Below, piece after piece: positions 5,619-6,998 of a stretch of DNA of 6,998 nucleotides (the first letter of the stretch is position 1; every line of letters begins with the position of its first letter). The stretch comes from JBFWQM01 sp050249455 (lineage in GTDB: Bacteria > Pseudomonadota > Alphaproteobacteria > MPNO01 > VGEU01). The position numbers and the translations under genes are program-made. The stretch is from NCBI GenBank assembly GCA_050249455.1, contig JBFWQM010000258.1, positions 1 to 6,998 on the forward strand, given 5' to 3'. Below the pieces are notes generated by a model. It had not been told where the DNA came from. It did no database searches and saw nothing but the letters and a program-made list of their open reading frames with translations.

Positions 5619-6998
5619 TCACGCGATGTCGACCGCGTGGTCGCGGCCGTGCCAGCGGTCGTCCATGCCGCGCCAGGTGAACTTGACCCGGCGGCCCGAA
5701 GCGAGCGTGCGCGTCGGCAGCTCGGCGATCTGGACGTTGTAGCTGTTGTAGTGGGTCGGCGCCTCGGCGCTGCTCGCCCAGTCGTCGGCGGTCCAGTGCA
5801 GCACCGCCGGCGCGTCGAGGAACACGCGCAGCGACCGGCCCGCCGCGATGCGCCGCACCGGCATCCGCGCCGACCAGTGCGCGCGCGCCGGCGGCTCGGG
5901 CGCCACGCCGCCGTAGCGCCGCCACGTCGCGGCGGGGCGGTCGGCCGGCGCGCCGAGCGCGAGGCTCGCCACCAGCTTCACGAACTCCGCGTGCGCCCAC
6001 ACCAGCGGCATCGCCGAACCGGTCGGCCGGCCGGCGGACAAGTAGGCTTGCGGCACCGGCGGGCCGTCCCACACCTGCTCAGGCATCATGCCGCAGCGGC
6101 CGGCCATGCGCGCCATCGCCTGCATCAGCGGCAGCGGATCGCGGCCGGCGGCGAGCTCGTAATGCGCGCGCTCGCCGGTGAGCAGCGGCCACGGCCGGCC
6201 GAGGCCGATGCCGACGAACGGGCCGCCGTCCTCGGTCTCGCCGTAGCCGTCGCCGTTGTAGCGGTACCACGCCGGCCCGGTCGGCCCGTCGTAGCGCAGC
6301 AGCGCATCGACCAGCGTCAGCGTGTCGCGCACCACCGGATGGTCGGGCGCGCGCAGCCCGAAGCGCACAAGCTGCAAAAAGTCGATGCTGATCTGGTCGG
6401 CCGCCGGCGTGGTCAGGTCGGGGTGCCGGTTCTTCACCGGGATCGCGTCGAACATCGCCGCCGGCGACTCCACGATGTGCGGCGGACCGGTGCGGACATA
6501 ATAGGAGTCGACGCCGAAGCCGTGCGCCAGGGCCGTGCCGCGCGCGGTCGTCCAGTCCTCGATCCGCGCGTTCCAGTCGTCGGCGACCGACAGCGCCTCC
6601 TCGCGCAGCGGGTCGGACAGGAACTCGGCGCCTTCCACCAGCGCCGCGATGGTGACGGCGAGGGTGAACGGGTTGACGCCGGGAATCTCCTCCCAGCGGT
6701 CCTGGTCGGTGACCGGCCCGGTGCGGATGATGTAGCCCAGCGCGCGGCGCACCATGTCGCGCACCTCTATGCCGTGCAGCCGGTCGTGCGCGGCGAGCGC
6801 GCCGGCCAGCACCACCGGCCACGCCACCTCGTCGAGCTGCACGCCCTTCCACGACGGCGTGCCGCCGAGCCACTGGTTCTGCTGCCAGCGCCCGTCGGTG
6901 AGCTGCGTCGCGATCAGATAGCGCAGGATGTCGCGCGCCTCCTCGAACGCGCCGATGGCGACCAGCGCCAGCGCGCTCTCGCACAGGTCGCGCGGCCA
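5619..6998 (-). CDS. GH15 glucoamylase-type glycoside hydrolase, 3' part (5' end outside window)
   Basis: The frame is open to the right edge with no start, so 459 C-terminal residues are visible; full bacterial enzymes have roughly 800. Numbering from the first visible residue, WPRD (1-4) matches the subsite -1 Arg-Asp motif, QNQWLGG (40-46) and VQLDE (53-57) are typical bacterial GH15 segments, DRWEE (100-104) carries the catalytic acid E103, and MMPEQVWD (304-311) the catalytic base E307, followed by GSAMPLVWAHAEF (327-339). These form most of the (alpha/alpha)6 barrel. A beta-rich C-terminal domain of about 85 residues follows (HWTADDW, AELPTRTL, VKFTWRG). The enzyme would release glucose from the non-reducing end of alpha-glucans by inversion; glucodextranase or trehalase specificity within GH15 cannot be excluded. 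The GTG at 6842 is an internal codon. Whether it is exported cannot be seen. It is upstream of, and probably cotranscribed with, the CoxL-like gene. Confidence 0.93.
   Translation of the reverse strand, partial: WPRDLCESALALVAIGAFEEARDILRYLIATQLTDGRWQQNQWLGGTPSWKGVQLDEVAWPVVLAGALAAHDRLHGIEVRDMVRRALGYIIRTGPVTDQDRWEEIPGVNPFTLAVTIAALVEGAEFLSDPLREEALSVADDWNARIEDWTTARGTALAHGFGVDSYYVRTGPPHIVESPAAMFDAIPVKNRHPDLTTPAADQISIDFLQLVRFGLRAPDHPVVRDTLTLVDALLRYDGPTGPAWYRYNGDGYGETEDGGPFVGIGLGRPWPLLTGERAHYELAAGRDPLPLMQAMARMAGRCGMMPEQVWDGPPVPQAYLSAGRPTGSAMPLVWAHAEFVKLVASLALGAPADRPAATWRRYGGVAPEPPARAHWSARMPVRRIAAGRSLRVFLDAPAVLHWTADDWASSAEAPTHYNSYNVQIAELPTRTLASGRRVKFTWRGMDDRWHGRDHAVDIA

Noticed and set aside
3380..5680. 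A 766-codon open frame on the plus strand opposite the CoxL-like gene
   Set aside because: It mirrors the codon positions of the real gene, is extremely Arg/Gly/Val/His-rich and shows no family motif. Long antisense open frames are expected in DNA this rich in GC.
6840..6842. GTG as the true start of the GH15 gene
   Set aside because: The 52 codons upstream to the window edge encode conserved GH15 sequence (WPRD, QNQWLGG), so the GTG is an internal valine codon.
5605..6984. Other minus-strand frames (6079-6984, 5605-6072) across the GH15 gene
   Set aside because: They are Arg/Ala/Gly-rich shadow frames; all GH15 motifs lie in the frame ending at 5619, which shows no frameshift.

Overview
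The window is about 7 kb of very GC-rich DNA (G or C at most third codon positions) with tightly packed genes, GGAG-type ribosome binding sites and GTG/TTG as well as ATG starts. Together with the enzyme families present (FCD-type GntR regulator, adducin-like class II aldolase, Tat-exported intradiol dioxygenase, CoxL-type molybdenum hydroxylase), this fits an environmental Alphaproteobacterium, for example of the Rhodospirillales or Hyphomicrobiales. That placement is an inference; there is no rRNA or marker gene. No tRNA, rRNA, insertion sequence, CRISPR array or phage gene is visible, and the longest stretch without a gene is 150 bases.

Layout. On the plus strand, 66-476 encodes a small exported proline-rich protein of unknown function and 627-1052 a YCII/DGPF-domain protein. 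Facing them on the minus strand is a two-gene unit, a class II aldolase/adducin-family protein (1760-2536) followed by an FCD-type GntR regulator (1059-1736, TTG start). Divergent from that unit, across a 120-base intergenic region with a recognisable minus-strand promoter, is a Tat-exported intradiol ring-cleavage dioxygenase homologue (2657-3334, plus). Its 3' end overlaps by 30 bases, tail to tail, the 3' end of a minus-strand gene for a xanthine-dehydrogenase-family molybdopterin-binding (CoxL-like) subunit (3305-5608, GTG start). Immediately upstream of that gene, 10 bases away, lies the 3' part of a GH15 glucoamylase-type glycoside hydrolase gene (5619-6998), which runs off the right edge.

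How the genes may work together. The aldolase-like gene, its regulator and the divergent dioxygenase look like a small catabolic locus, possibly for an aromatic or phenolic compound, controlled by the GntR protein through the shared 120-base region. The GH15 enzyme and the molybdenum hydroxylase subunit share an apparent operon, an unexpected pairing. No small [2Fe-2S] or FAD subunit gene of the hydroxylase lies in the window. All enzyme families are known ones. The novelty, if any, is in the gene combinations and in two points: the catalytic glutamate missing from the aldolase homologue and the export signal on the dioxygenase.
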